64,000 nucleotides of DNA from Kiritimatiellia bacterium (GTDB lineage Bacteria; Verrucomicrobiota; Kiritimatiellia; RFP12; UBA1067), in contig JAFRBA010000280.1 in the NCBI GenBank assembly GCA_017405115.1, forward strand, positions 8,631 through 72,630. The letters are read 5' to 3'. Positions 15,630 to 23,876 of this stretch are shown here, in pieces (the stretch's first letter is position 1; each line of letters starts with the position of its first letter). The notes under the pieces are model-generated. The model saw nothing but the letters and a program-made list of their open reading frames with translations, did no database searches and was not told where the DNA came from. A program made the position numbers and the translations under genes.

Positions 15630-17561
15630 CTAGAGAACATCCACGCCCTCATTGTCGGAAACATTCAATTTCTTCTTTTTCGACTCCGCCTCGGCAGCGC
15701 GCTTCGCGTCAAATGCTTTCCGAGTGTTGTCTGCCATTTTTCCCATTTCGTCCCTGTCAGTACACTGAATTTCAAGCACCATTGTCATACTCCCATCCGT
15801 CACTCCATATTGTGCTTTCTCAGCATCTTCATAACTGACATTTCCTGTTTTTGGGGGTTCATATTTTCTCCTTGTTGGAAGAATCCCCAATACAATCCGC
15901 CCCTTTTCCGATAATCCAACTCCATACCAATAACTCTTGCCAATGTGTTTCTCTCCTACTTGCCCTTTGCCAATATTCAACTTATATTTTTCTTCTAACA
16001 ACTTCTTCACTTTTGCAAGTTCATCCAAGCAGCTTTCATAGTTGACATCTGCAGAAATGTCAGCTTCTAACCTAACAGAGCGAAGACCTTCAACCATACG
16101 CCCTTCAGGCGTTTTTTCATACTCCTCGCTTTCGGTTCCGAATTTCAGAAACGCTCTTGTAAACTTGCGAAATGGTTTCTTCAAATGATATGCTGCGAAG
16201 TTGTAAGAATGATTATCATAAAGGTAATATGAAGGGCCTATCGCCTTTCCGAGAGCCTTTTCACAAACACTAAGCGTCTGTCCAAACTCTAATCCGCAAA
16301 ATGTTTTTATAGGAAAGCTGCCAACGTCAATAGGTACCCACTTCCTTTGAGCGAACGCCAATCTCCGCTTTGTCCGTGCATCTTTTTCGTCTTGTGAAGC
16401 TTCTTCTTCTCCTGGCCAGAAATTATAAAGGCATGTGAAGTAGCTCTGACAATCGTTAAAAATATCTCCTGCAGCGTCATTCAAGTCAATCGGGCGTGCA
16501 GGATACGGCAAAGCGCAATATCTCTTCTCTCTCATCTCGGCATCTGATGACGGCTTGTGTTGTGGCAAGGTTTTGCGCAGCGCCGTGAACTCCTTAAACT
16601 GCTCGTTCGCGGCTTCAAGCATTTCTTGACTGTCCTGGCCAAACGCTAACGCATAAGAGCGAATCATGACCTTTTCCATCTGTGCCATCGCGAGAAGCCG
16701 CACATAGTTTTTCCATTCTTGTACGGAGGCATCGGCACTCAACCCAGTCCGGCAGCAGTAAAAGAGAAGATGATCGGCACGAGGAATGAGGTTCTTGGCA
16801 AAAATTTCGGCATATCCGGCAAAATAAATAGGCTGCCCGGACTGCAACTTAAGTAGAGGTTCGGCAAATGTAGGAATGAATGCGTCTTCTATTGTATAGT
16901 AAACTTCTGCAAACTCCGTATAAGTCACTTTCTTCTCTGGTGCATACTCAAAAATCTGACCCCATATTTCTATGCCGCTCATAGCGTCTCGCGCGGCCAT
17001 TTCCAGATCGGCAACAGTTTCGCCGGATCCTTCGTCTGTCTTTTCATTGGACTGTTCCTTTGCGATTTGCTGCAACCGTTCAGACTCCGCCCGCTTCATA
17101 TCCTCCGCCTGTTGCCGTTCATGCTCAGCCTGCTGGCGAACACATTCTTCATCTTTGTGGTGTAAATTCTCTCTCCGTTTCTTTTCCTCCGCGAGACGAC
17201 ATTCTGTTTCTGCGGCACGTTTTGCCTCCTGTTCTCCGATTCGCCTGTGGATTGCATCCGATTTAGCCTGTGCCTCCGCCATGGTTCGCGCCGTGTCAGC
17301 TTGCGATTTGGCAATCGCTTCAGAAATCTTTTTATTTTCCGACTTGCCACCGAACACAATCCATCCGAGTAACAGTACACCAACAACCATGCCAACGCAT
17401 ATTGCCTTGCCCTTGGCCCCTCCGTTCCACATCTCAACCGTTTTGATGCGAATGCTCTGCCAATAAACAGGAGCCCTTTCGCGCGCATATTCATAACATG
17501 CCAAGGCTTTCCCCTTCATGAAAGTCTTCCACGAAGGCTTCTCCGTCTTTGTTTGTTTCAT
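15630..17561 (-). CDS. Membrane protein with TolA-like coiled coil, unknown function
   Basis: A 643-residue protein of unknown function. Residues 1-52 are basic and soluble, 53-71 (AICVGMVVGVLLLGWIVFG) form one membrane helix, and about 76-165 are an alanine/glutamate/lysine/arginine-rich coiled coil like TolA or defence-system scaffold proteins. The remaining part (about 170-643) is an unrecognised extracytoplasmic domain with scattered cysteines. The ATG at 17561 follows a GAAAAGAG purine tract. The gene is visibly more AT-rich than its neighbours, suggesting transfer. The upstream 17562-17641 stretch holds no gene, and a structured RNA lies beyond that. Confidence 0.6.
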   Translation of the reverse strand: MKQTKTEKPSWKTFMKGKALACYEYARERAPVYWQSIRIKTVEMWNGGAKGKAICVGMVVGVLLLGWIVFGGKSENKKISEAIAKSQADTARTMAEAQAKSDAIHRRIGEQEAKRAAETECRLAEEKKRRENLHHKDEECVRQQAEHERQQAEDMKRAESERLQQIAKEQSNEKTDEGSGETVADLEMAARDAMSGIEIWGQIFEYAPEKKVTYTEFAEVYYTIEDAFIPTFAEPLLKLQSGQPIYFAGYAEIFAKNLIPRADHLLFYCCRTGLSADASVQEWKNYVRLLAMAQMEKVMIRSYALAFGQDSQEMLEAANEQFKEFTALRKTLPQHKPSSDAEMREKRYCALPYPARPIDLNDAAGDIFNDCQSYFTCLYNFWPGEEEASQDEKDARTKRRLAFAQRKWVPIDVGSFPIKTFCGLEFGQTLSVCEKALGKAIGPSYYLYDNHSYNFAAYHLKKPFRKFTRAFLKFGTESEEYEKTPEGRMVEGLRSVRLEADISADVNYESCLDELAKVKKLLEEKYKLNIGKGQVGEKHIGKSYWYGVGLSEKGRIVLGILPTRRKYEPPKTGNVSYEDAEKAQYGVTDGSMTMVLEIQCTDRDEMGKMADNTRKAFDAKRAAEAESKKKKLNVSDNEGVDVL

Positions 17562-17641
17562 CTCTTTTCTTCGTCTTTCGTTACACTTGACTTGTTCCGA
17601 CGCGAGCCCCAAGTGCACGAAAAGGCGGCGCCGCGTGCGTG

Positions 17642-17818
17642 TCCTGTCGAGGCGACTGGTATGCCCAAGGGAATCACGCACGTGACGCCGCCAAGCATGT
17701 GCCGGCTGCGGATGGCGCGGGCTTCCCCACGCCGACTCCGCGGCCGAGACACTTTAGTACAGCTGTCCTGTGCTGTGCATCCCCTTATCGAACGATTACC
17801 AGTCTTTCGACAGGATAC
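17642..17818 (-). ncRNA. 6S-like rod-shaped RNA candidate
   Basis: Downstream of a perfect TGGTATAAT, the leftward transcript folds into a long rod. TCCTGTCGA (17807-17815) pairs with TCGACAGGA (17642-17650), GACTGGTA (17797-17804) with TACCAGTC (17654-17661), AAGGGGAT (17779-17786) with ATTCCCTT (17667-17674, one G-U), and CACaGCAC (17770-17777) with GTGCGTG (17675-17681). An internal open region and an apical stem (GGCGTGGG/CCCGCGCC) follow. A GCGGCGCCGCC-TTTT tract just past the closing stem may terminate it. Size, closing helix and central bubble resemble 6S RNA (ssrS); no primary-sequence signature was checked. It could also be a long leader of the 15630-17561 gene. Confidence 0.5.
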
Positions 17819-17825
17819 GGTGGGT

Positions 17826-17834
17826 ATTATACCA
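17826..17834 (-). promoter_or_regulatory. Extended -10 promoter of the 6S-like RNA
   Basis: TGGTATAAT, predicted start near 17818. It lies 260 bp from the next coding start, unlike the gene promoters here, which supports an independent RNA transcript. Confidence 0.55.
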
Positions 17835-17899
17835 CAATCCCCTTGAAGCATACAAGCCGCCATACACCTATACGCATGGCGGCCGAAAAGTGTGACAGT

Positions 17900-17930
17900 G
17901 GGGGAGCCGCTGTGCGCGCGGGAATCCCCC
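17900..17930 (-). terminator. Hairpin downstream of ATPase C
   Basis: GGGGGA...TCCCCC with an inner CCGC/GCGG helix lies 14 nt past the ATPase C stop. A second hairpin GCCGCCAT/ATGGCGGC (17856-17883) follows. Neither has a strong U tract, so termination is inferred from position. Confidence 0.4.
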
Positions 17931-17943
17931 TATGTATGTGTAG

Positions 17944-19374
17944 TCATCTTCCGAGAAGTCTTGCGGCATCGACGATCGCCACAAAGTATCCGCTGCCGGC
18001 GAGCTGCGGGTCAAGCTCTCCGTCGTATACCAGCACAGGACGGACACTCAGACCCTTGCGGACCTTGAGCCGACTGAGCTTCCGTTCCATTTCTGCTTCA
18101 ACTTCGCGCCCAATCCTGTTCTTTCTCTTTATCTCGACAGCGTATGCCGTGCGTGGCGTCTGCACAAGGAGATCGATTTGCAGACCCTTCCCGCTTTCGG
18201 ACGAACACCGCCTGTAGGGCGCAGCGGATTCAACGATTGCACTTCCCACGCCCATAAGCGGCAGAAGCTCCTTCCAGTTGTTGACGACAAGGTTCTCGAA
18301 TGCAAGCCCCATTATTGCATCCCAGCCCGGCAGCTGCTCGACAGACGCCAGCCGGTAACCATCGACGGCAATCTCGTTTTTCCTCGGCTCAACGCAACGC
18401 AGATAAAACCGCGTGTAGTTGTCCCTGAGCCTGTATCGGTCTATCCGCGCGCTTTTCCCCGTTTCGGGATTCAACCCGGTGTCTGCTGAAATGAATCCGC
18501 CCTCCGCAAGAGCGCGAAGATGCTCCGTGAAGTGTCCAGTGTTGGCGATGCCAAGCCCAGCCGAAATCTCGGCGCCGCTTTGCGGGCCGTCGGCCAGCGA
18601 CTTCAGAATGGCCTTCTTCGTCACTGCGGAATCTCCGAACACGGCCGAAAACATGTCGTCGAACTCCGTGAACAGCTTACCCTGCGGCGTGAAGAACAGG
18701 CGCCGGATGTTTTCATCGGCAGAAAGCCCGGGATCGATTTCCTCAAGATACCTCGGAACGCCTCCGGTTACGGAAAGCACGTCCAGCATCTCACGGGTGG
18801 AAACCTTCTCTGCCGTCGCACCCCAGAACGCCGGACAGACCGAAAGCGGCAGTTCCGGGAGGATATAGTCTCTCGAGAATCGCCCGGCGAATCCGGTATT
18901 GTCGAGAATGTTGCGCTTGATCCATGCGGACACGCTGCCGCAGACGACCACGACGAGACGATCATGTCTGTGGAGAAGTTTATCCCATGCGTTCTTCAGA
19001 TATCCGGGGAAATCAGGGTCATACGCCCCCATCCATGATATCTCGTCTAAAAGCACAACCGTTCGTTTTCTTCCGTCGATCGCTTCGTTCAGCCAGAAGA
19101 ATGCGTCGTGCCAGTTTTCCAATATGTGCCTGGGACTGTTTGTTTGCCGCGCAAGGCTTGTTCCAAAATTGTCAAGTTGATCACGGTTCGTCATTCCTTT
19201 GCGCGGCGGCAGTCCTTCAAACGAAAGGAAAACTTCTGCGGTTTTCTCAGCAAAGCGCTCAATCAATGTGCTTTTGCCTATTCGCCGACGGCCGCGACAA
19301 GCCACAAGAGACGAAGTGGATTTTCGCCACAACGCGGACAAATCATCAAGAAATTCGTTTCTGCCAACAAACAT
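17944..19374 (-). CDS. ATPase C: P-loop ATPase, winged helix and nuclease-like C-terminus
   Basis: A 476-residue ATPase_2-type protein closely related to D and E. Walker A is GRRRIGKS (28-35), Walker B is RTVVLLDEISWMG, and a sensor-like CGSVSAW follows. A winged-helix segment lies near 260-320 (KKAILKSLADGPQSGAEISA...LRALAEGGFIS). The C-terminal D401 (GLQIDLLVQ), E414 and K416 (VEIKRK) retain the PD-(D/E)XK-like pattern. The ATG at 19374 has a strong GGAGG Shine-Dalgarno. The gene-specific motif GACGTGAAA surrounds its promoter. DNA binding is inferred from the winged helix; biological role unknown. Confidence 0.88.
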   Translation of the reverse strand: MFVGRNEFLDDLSALWRKSTSSLVACRGRRRIGKSTLIERFAEKTAEVFLSFEGLPPRKGMTNRDQLDNFGTSLARQTNSPRHILENWHDAFFWLNEAIDGRKRTVVLLDEISWMGAYDPDFPGYLKNAWDKLLHRHDRLVVVVCGSVSAWIKRNILDNTGFAGRFSRDYILPELPLSVCPAFWGATAEKVSTREMLDVLSVTGGVPRYLEEIDPGLSADENIRRLFFTPQGKLFTEFDDMFSAVFGDSAVTKKAILKSLADGPQSGAEISAGLGIANTGHFTEHLRALAEGGFISADTGLNPETGKSARIDRYRLRDNYTRFYLRCVEPRKNEIAVDGYRLASVEQLPGWDAIMGLAFENLVVNNWKELLPLMGVGSAIVESAAPYRRCSSESGKGLQIDLLVQTPRTAYAVEIKRKNRIGREVEAEMERKLSRLKVRKGLSVRPVLVYDGELDPQLAGSGYFVAIVDAARLLGR

Positions 19375-19387
19375 AGAATCCTCCCTC

Positions 19388-19476
19388 GGGACGTGAACGC
19401 GGATATTTTACCATTTCACGTCCCATCCAGTCAATACGGCATGGACGTGAAAAATTAGATTCTACGATTTCACGTC
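19388..19476 (-). promoter_or_regulatory. Promoter and GACGTGAAA repeats of ATPase C
   Basis: -35 TTGACT (19429-19434), 18-bp spacer, -10 TAAAAT (19405-19410). The site TTTCACGTCC occurs inside the spacer (19414-19423), its perfect 10-bp inverse GGACGTGAAA at 19443-19452, TTTCACGTC again at 19468-19476, and GGGACGTGAA in the leader (19388-19397). Four sites in alternating orientation overlap and flank the promoter, a classic repressor-like arrangement. Confidence 0.65.
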
Positions 19477-19526
19477 GGGGGCGAAGATCTCGAAGCCGCT
19501 TTGCGTCGCCTTGACAAACAGCCTTT

Positions 19527-20111
19527 TTACTTCGTCGCGTTCTCAAACGCGGCGATCATGCGCGAGACACGCGACTTCACCTGGCGGACTGTCGCCGCCG
19601 GAAGCCCCATTCGCCGTGCGACCTTCGCACAGTTGTCACCTGTGGCAAGCAACTCGCGGTATATCCGCCGCGACTGCTCCGAAAGCGCCGTCTTCGTGAG
19701 GACGTGGTCAACCGCAGCGCGATGCCTCGCAAGGTTCCATACGGGAAGGTCGTCATCAAAAAACGCGGCAGACGGCGCGGCCGGAGTCCGCGCCCTACCG
19801 TCTACACGAGACTTTGCCTGCTTTCGGCGGAAGCGGCTTATCAGCTCGTTGCGCAGCATCGTGGCGAGATATGCCCTGAAGTTGCCCTTCTCTCGCGCAT
19901 AGCGTCCCGCCTGAAACGCCTTCGCCAAGTCGGCGAACACCTCCTGCACCACGTCCTCCGCGTCGTCGCCCGCACCTCGCATCCGCGCAAACTCTACCAT
20001 CACCGGCTGGTAGAGCGCGAAAAAACGAAACCACGCCGCCTGGTCAACGCCCGTTTCGTGGTACGCCAGATTCGCAAGAAGCGTCGTCGATGTATCGGGG
20101 AAGGTACTCAT
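19527..20111 (-). CDS. ECF-type RNA polymerase sigma factor
   Basis: A 194-residue sigma-70 family factor with region 2 (FRFFALYQPVMVEFARMRGAGDDAEDVVQEVFADLAKAF) and region 4 helix-turn-helix (NCAKVARRMGLPAATVRQVKSRVSRMIAAF). The ATG at 20111 starts MSTFPDTSTTLL; the open frame upstream is a shadow of the kinase tail repeats. It starts 5 bp after the stop of the kinase gene, and no anti-sigma factor is encoded nearby. Control by the adjacent Ser/Thr kinase, as known for some ECF-kinase pairs, is a reasonable inference. Confidence 0.88.
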   Translation of the reverse strand: MSTFPDTSTTLLANLAYHETGVDQAAWFRFFALYQPVMVEFARMRGAGDDAEDVVQEVFADLAKAFQAGRYAREKGNFRAYLATMLRNELISRFRRKQAKSRVDGRARTPAAPSAAFFDDDLPVWNLARHRAAVDHVLTKTALSEQSRRIYRELLATGDNCAKVARRMGLPAATVRQVKSRVSRMIAAFENATK

Positions 20112-20116
20112 CGCCG

Positions 20117-21196
20117 TCAGTCCTCCTTGTGCAGCGGGAAGAACTGGTCGAAGGTATATTCCGGCAAGGCGGTCCCAACGTGCCCGCAGTCGCGCGGGAC
20201 GCGCGTCCCTACCGGCGTGGACGCTCCCAAATCGCGGACGGCGCGGGGCGCCGTCCCTACCGGCGTGGACGGTTCCGATTCGCTGACGGCGCGGGGCGCC
20301 GTCCCTACCACAATGGAAACCGCAACGATTAGAACGGCAACCGCCACGCAAATGGCTACGATGCGTCTCCGCTTTTTCGAAGGAACGCCACCGGTCTCCA
20401 CGGACGGAATAGGCAGCCGCACAGCGGGATCATCGGAGAGCAACTGCCTCAGCGCCTTTGACCATTCCTCCCCGAACTCGGCGAGGAAACCGTCCGCAAC
20501 CGGCCCAGGCTCATACCAGATTCCCGTGAGCAGTCGGTAGAACGTGACGCCGAGCGCGTATGCGTCGGCCGCTGGCGTCGCTTTCTCGCCGCGCCTTACT
20601 TCCGGCGCAAGAAACATCACGGACCCCATGACCATGCGCGAATCCGACTTGTCCATCTCCACCGTTGTCTCGACCCCTAGTTCCTCGCGCAGTCCGCCGT
20701 CAACAAACCGCGAAATGCCGAAGTCGCCAAGTATCGCGTTTCCCTGCGCGTCTATAAGCACGTTGCCCGGCTTGAAGTCGCGATGCACAATTCCACGCGA
20801 GTGTATGTACTCGAGCGCCGAGCGGAGCTGTCCGTACCATTTCGCAAGCTGCCGCTCGTCCGCCTCGCCCGGCTCCACGTCGGAAAGCGTCCGCGCCGCG
20901 CCATCCGGACCGACGACGAGGTCCATCACGAAATACAATACACCCCGCTCCGCGTCTTCCCCGAAGTCGTACACGCGCAGAAGATTTGGATGCCTGAGCC
21001 GCGCAAGCGCCATGCCCTCGACCCAGAACCGGCGGCGAAGCGACTCGACGTCGCCGTGTTCGCGAGTGAACGCCTTTAGCGCATAGCGCACGCCGAGGTT
21101 CACGTGCTCGACTTCGTAGATGGCCCCCATTCCGCCCGCCCCGAGCTGGCGCAGGACGCGATAGCCGCCGATTGCATCCCCTGCCGCGAGCTTCAT
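20117..21196 (-). CDS. Membrane-anchored Ser/Thr protein kinase (PknB-like)
   Basis: A 359-residue Hanks-type kinase. The glycine loop GAGGMG (19-24), lysine K41 (YALKAF), catalytic D140 in HRDFKPGN and DFG (158-160) are all present, so it should be active. A single membrane helix (about 279-297) anchors it, leaving a short outer tail of about 60 residues instead of a sensor domain. The tail includes a 16-residue repeat (P.GTAPRAV...) encoded by a 48-bp tandem repeat. The kinase start overlaps the FGE-domain gene stop as ATGA (21193-21196), and the sigma-factor gene follows after 5 bp. Confidence 0.93.
   Translation of the reverse strand: MKLAAGDAIGGYRVLRQLGAGGMGAIYEVEHVNLGVRYALKAFTREHGDVESLRRRFWVEGMALARLRHPNLLRVYDFGEDAERGVLYFVMDLVVGPDGAARTLSDVEPGEADERQLAKWYGQLRSALEYIHSRGIVHRDFKPGNVLIDAQGNAILGDFGISRFVDGGLREELGVETTVEMDKSDSRMVMGSVMFLAPEVRRGEKATPAADAYALGVTFYRLLTGIWYEPGPVADGFLAEFGEEWSKALRQLLSDDPAVRLPIPSVETGGVPSKKRRRIVAICVAVAVLIVAVSIVVGTAPRAVSESEPSTPVGTAPRAVRDLGASTPVGTRVPRDCGHVGTALPEYTFDQFFPLHKED
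20190..20310. repeat. 48-bp tandem repeat in the kinase tail
   Basis: About 2.5 copies with period 48 (landmark GTCCCTACC begins at 20205, 20253 and 20301). Each full unit carries the hairpin GACGGCGC-GG-GGCGCCGTC. Read on the minus strand a unit starts GGTAGGGACG, resembling the GGTAGGGCGG head of the 56-bp REP-like elements. The period is a multiple of 3, so the kinase frame is kept. Confidence 0.75.
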
Positions 21197-22383
21197 TCTC
21201 CGCCTCCAATCCCGCGCTCACGGAGAATGTCAGGCGCAAGCGCCACGCGGAAAACCTGCCCACGGCTCCACCTTGGATAATCGACCCTTACCGTCCGGCA
21301 ATACCAGCTCGCCGCAAAGCGCGTCCAGCGAGGCCGACCGCGCAAAACGAGAAGAACGCTTTCCGTACCTGAGAAACGCAGCGGATCGGTCTCCTCGTCC
21401 TGATAGTCGTGGACATTCTCCCGCCCGATGCGCCCCTCGCCGTCCCCAATCTTCACCGCATTCGGCGGAAGCGTGTCCAGGACCATTTCCGAGCCGTTGC
21501 CCAGCATGTCGTAGAGTCCCCACGCATTCGGCCTTTTCGTCCCAACGGCGAAAACAGGGCCTACCCAGTCCGTCGAGGTAATCGCCTTGAGACCGTGCCG
21601 AGCGCGGGCGTCGTTCACGTCCTTCAACATAACCGCAATCTCATCCTCGACCGACTTGTCGCCGTTCTTGAACCTGACGTACGGATCTCTGGGGTCTTCG
21701 CAGTTCGCGTTGAGAGCATACTCCCACTCGGCGTCGGTCGGAAGGCGAAAGACGTACCCTTCGGGGATGCGGCTCTTGTTGCGGTGCGTAAGGAAGGCGC
21801 AGAAAGCGTCGATCTCGCCCCGTGTAATGCCTCCCACCGGCGAATTCATCCCGCCGTACGCCTTTTCCTCGTCGCTCATCCACTGCACCTTGCGGAACGT
21901 GTCGTACAGCCGCTTCGTCGTCTGGTAGCGCGCAATCCAGAACGGATGCGTTATGTTCACCTTGTGGCGAAAGTTGACGTCAGTCCGATCGCCCTCGAAG
22001 CCCATTTGGAACGAACCGGCAGGACACGCCGCGAACTCGAATTCCGCGTCCGTGCCGATGTTGATCCAAAACGGCACGCGCCTTTCCGCCGCACGATTCA
22101 GATTCCCCGCCTCGCGGTACATGTTGAACGCACCCTCCTGAAGGACGCGCTGCATCGCGGGCGAGTTGGTTGCCGCTGCCGCCATGTCCGCCACGCGCTC
22201 TGCCAGCTCGAGGAGCGTCTTGCGTCCCGCGTTCAAATCCCGGAAGCCGTCCGCAAGAGCCACGCGCGCCTCCTCGCGCGCCGCGCCGAGGGCAACCGAG
22301 TCCGCCGCAAAGGCGCCGGCCGCCAGCGCGAAAAGCGCAATGGCGGACGGTATCACTTTCGAACAGGCCAGTAGAAGCTTCAT
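21193..22383 (-). CDS. Secreted FGE/SUMF1-domain protein
   Basis: A 396-residue protein with an N-terminal signal peptide (VIPSAIALFALAAGAFAADS) and a formylglycine-generating-enzyme (SUMF1) type domain from about 120 onward. Recognisable FGE segments are CPAGSFQMG, RLPTDAEWEYAL, RPNAWGLYDMLGNGSEMVLD and a C-terminal FRVAL. The usual GGSW near the C-terminus is degenerate. Catalytic cysteines of true FGE are not evident, so a binding or structural role is likelier than sulfatase maturation. It leads the FGE-kinase-sigma operon, coupled by ATGA, and could be the outer sensor partner that the kinase lacks. The start at 22383 gives the signal peptide. Confidence 0.8.
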   Translation of the reverse strand: MKLLLACSKVIPSAIALFALAAGAFAADSVALGAAREEARVALADGFRDLNAGRKTLLELAERVADMAAAATNSPAMQRVLQEGAFNMYREAGNLNRAAERRVPFWINIGTDAEFEFAACPAGSFQMGFEGDRTDVNFRHKVNITHPFWIARYQTTKRLYDTFRKVQWMSDEEKAYGGMNSPVGGITRGEIDAFCAFLTHRNKSRIPEGYVFRLPTDAEWEYALNANCEDPRDPYVRFKNGDKSVEDEIAVMLKDVNDARARHGLKAITSTDWVGPVFAVGTKRPNAWGLYDMLGNGSEMVLDTLPPNAVKIGDGEGRIGRENVHDYQDEETDPLRFSGTESVLLVLRGRPRWTRFAASWYCRTVRVDYPRWSRGQVFRVALAPDILRERGIGGGE

Positions 22384-22408
22384 AGTCAAGTCAGCATAAG
22401 CGGCGACG

Positions 22409-23845
22409 TTACAGGCCGAGCAGCCTTGGGAACGGAACCACGACGTCAAAGGCTCCGCTACGCACAACCGCCGCGTCAAGTTCGCCCTCGTACACCAGTG
22501 CCGTGCGGATTGACACGCCCCTGCGCTTCGGGAACGCCGCCACCTTGTCGGCGATCTCGCGCTCGATCTCCCGTCCTATGCGGGCGCGCCGCTTGACCTC
22601 CACGATGTACGCAAGGCGCGCCGTCTGGACCAAAAGGTCGATCTGAAGCCCGCGCCTTCCACCGCGCACTCCCTTCAGCAAAAACGGCGCGGCCGACCTT
22701 ATCGTGACACCGTCGAGGTGAAGGTGCGGAATCAGCGACATGGCGTGGTTGACGACAAGATTCTCGAACTGCAGTCCCTTGTCGGACTCCCATCCCCTCA
22801 GCTCCGCCAACGAGCCGAAGCCATATCTACCGCCACGTATCTCTTCTTCATGCGGCTCGATGTACTTCAGGTAGAACCGCGTGTAGTTGTCGCAGACCCT
22901 ATACCGTGACTCCTTGGCCTTGCGTCCCGTCGCAGGGTTGATGTTGTCGTCCTTCGACACGAAACCCGCCTCGTGCAGCTCCTCGAGATTGCGCGTGAGG
23001 CTTCCCCCGCGTTCGACGCCGAGCCGTTCCGCAATCTCCGAACATGTCGCTGGGCCGCCCTCCGCAAGCCTCCGCAGGATGTCGGCCTTGACGAGCGTCG
23101 TTGAGCCGAACACCTCGCTGAATATCGCATTGAAGTCCTTGAAGAGAGGACCGTCCTCCGAAAAACACATGCGGGCGATGTTGCCGTCTGCCGAAAGCGA
23201 CGGATTGACCTCCTCAAGATAGCGAGGCACGCCTCCGGTCACGGACAGAACGTCTATGATCTCTCGCGGGGCAAGGCGCTTCTTGCGTCCCCTCCAGAAC
23301 TTTACGCACAGGTCAAGCGGAAGTTCCCTCAGTACGATGCTCCTTGAAAACCTTCCCCCGAATGTAGCGCTCTCCAGAAGATTATCCTGAATCCATGCCG
23401 AAACGCTGCCGCAAAGGACAAGGATCAAATTGTCGTGCTTCTTTAGGCAGTCGTCCCAGCCGTTTTTTAGAAAACCTGGAAAGTCAGGCTCGTGCCGTCC
23501 CATCCAGGATATCTCATCCAAAAGAACGACTGTCTTCTTTCTGTCGTCTATGCGCTCTCCCAAAAGCCTGAACGCCTCCATCCAGGAATCGGGAACGACA
23601 CGGGCACCTTTCGTCTGCGCACACAGGCGTTCTCCGAAGTTCCTCAACTGGTCTGCGTTTGTCTGACCCTTGCGCGGCCCCAAGCCCTCGATGACGATGA
23701 ACTCCGTCCTGTTTCGCCGCGCGAACTCCTCGAAAAGCGTCGATTTGCCTATGCGCCGCCGTCCGCGACACGCGACGAGGGAGGCCGTCGGCTTTTGAAG
23801 CAAAAGCCGCAGCGACTCCAGCTCTTTTTGTCGACCCAGAAACAT
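22409..23845 (-). CDS. ATPase D: P-loop ATPase, winged helix and nuclease-like C-terminus
   Basis: A 478-residue paralogue of ATPases C and E. Walker A is GRRRIGKS (28-35), Walker B is KTVVLLDEISWMG, then CGSVSAW. The winged-helix segment reads RRLAEGGPATCSEIAERLG...LEELHEAGFVS. The C-terminus keeps D403 (GLQIDLLVQ), E416 and K418 (VEVKRR). The ATG at 23845 has an AGGAGG Shine-Dalgarno. It ends 25 bp before the FGE gene start at 22383. Its promoter is headed by the longest near-perfect palindrome in the set. Function unknown. Confidence 0.88.
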   Translation of the reverse strand: MFLGRQKELESLRLLLQKPTASLVACRGRRRIGKSTLFEEFARRNRTEFIVIEGLGPRKGQTNADQLRNFGERLCAQTKGARVVPDSWMEAFRLLGERIDDRKKTVVLLDEISWMGRHEPDFPGFLKNGWDDCLKKHDNLILVLCGSVSAWIQDNLLESATFGGRFSRSIVLRELPLDLCVKFWRGRKKRLAPREIIDVLSVTGGVPRYLEEVNPSLSADGNIARMCFSEDGPLFKDFNAIFSEVFGSTTLVKADILRRLAEGGPATCSEIAERLGVERGGSLTRNLEELHEAGFVSKDDNINPATGRKAKESRYRVCDNYTRFYLKYIEPHEEEIRGGRYGFGSLAELRGWESDKGLQFENLVVNHAMSLIPHLHLDGVTIRSAAPFLLKGVRGGRRGLQIDLLVQTARLAYIVEVKRRARIGREIEREIADKVAAFPKRRGVSIRTALVYEGELDAAVVRSGAFDVVVPFPRLLGL

Positions 23846-23876
23846 TACAGCCTCCTATTTTGGAGAAGATGGATAT

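Noticed and set aside
20112..20351. 80-codon N-terminal extension of the sigma factor
   Set aside because: It is the kinase tail repeat read in another frame; the ATG at 20111 gives a normal ECF length.
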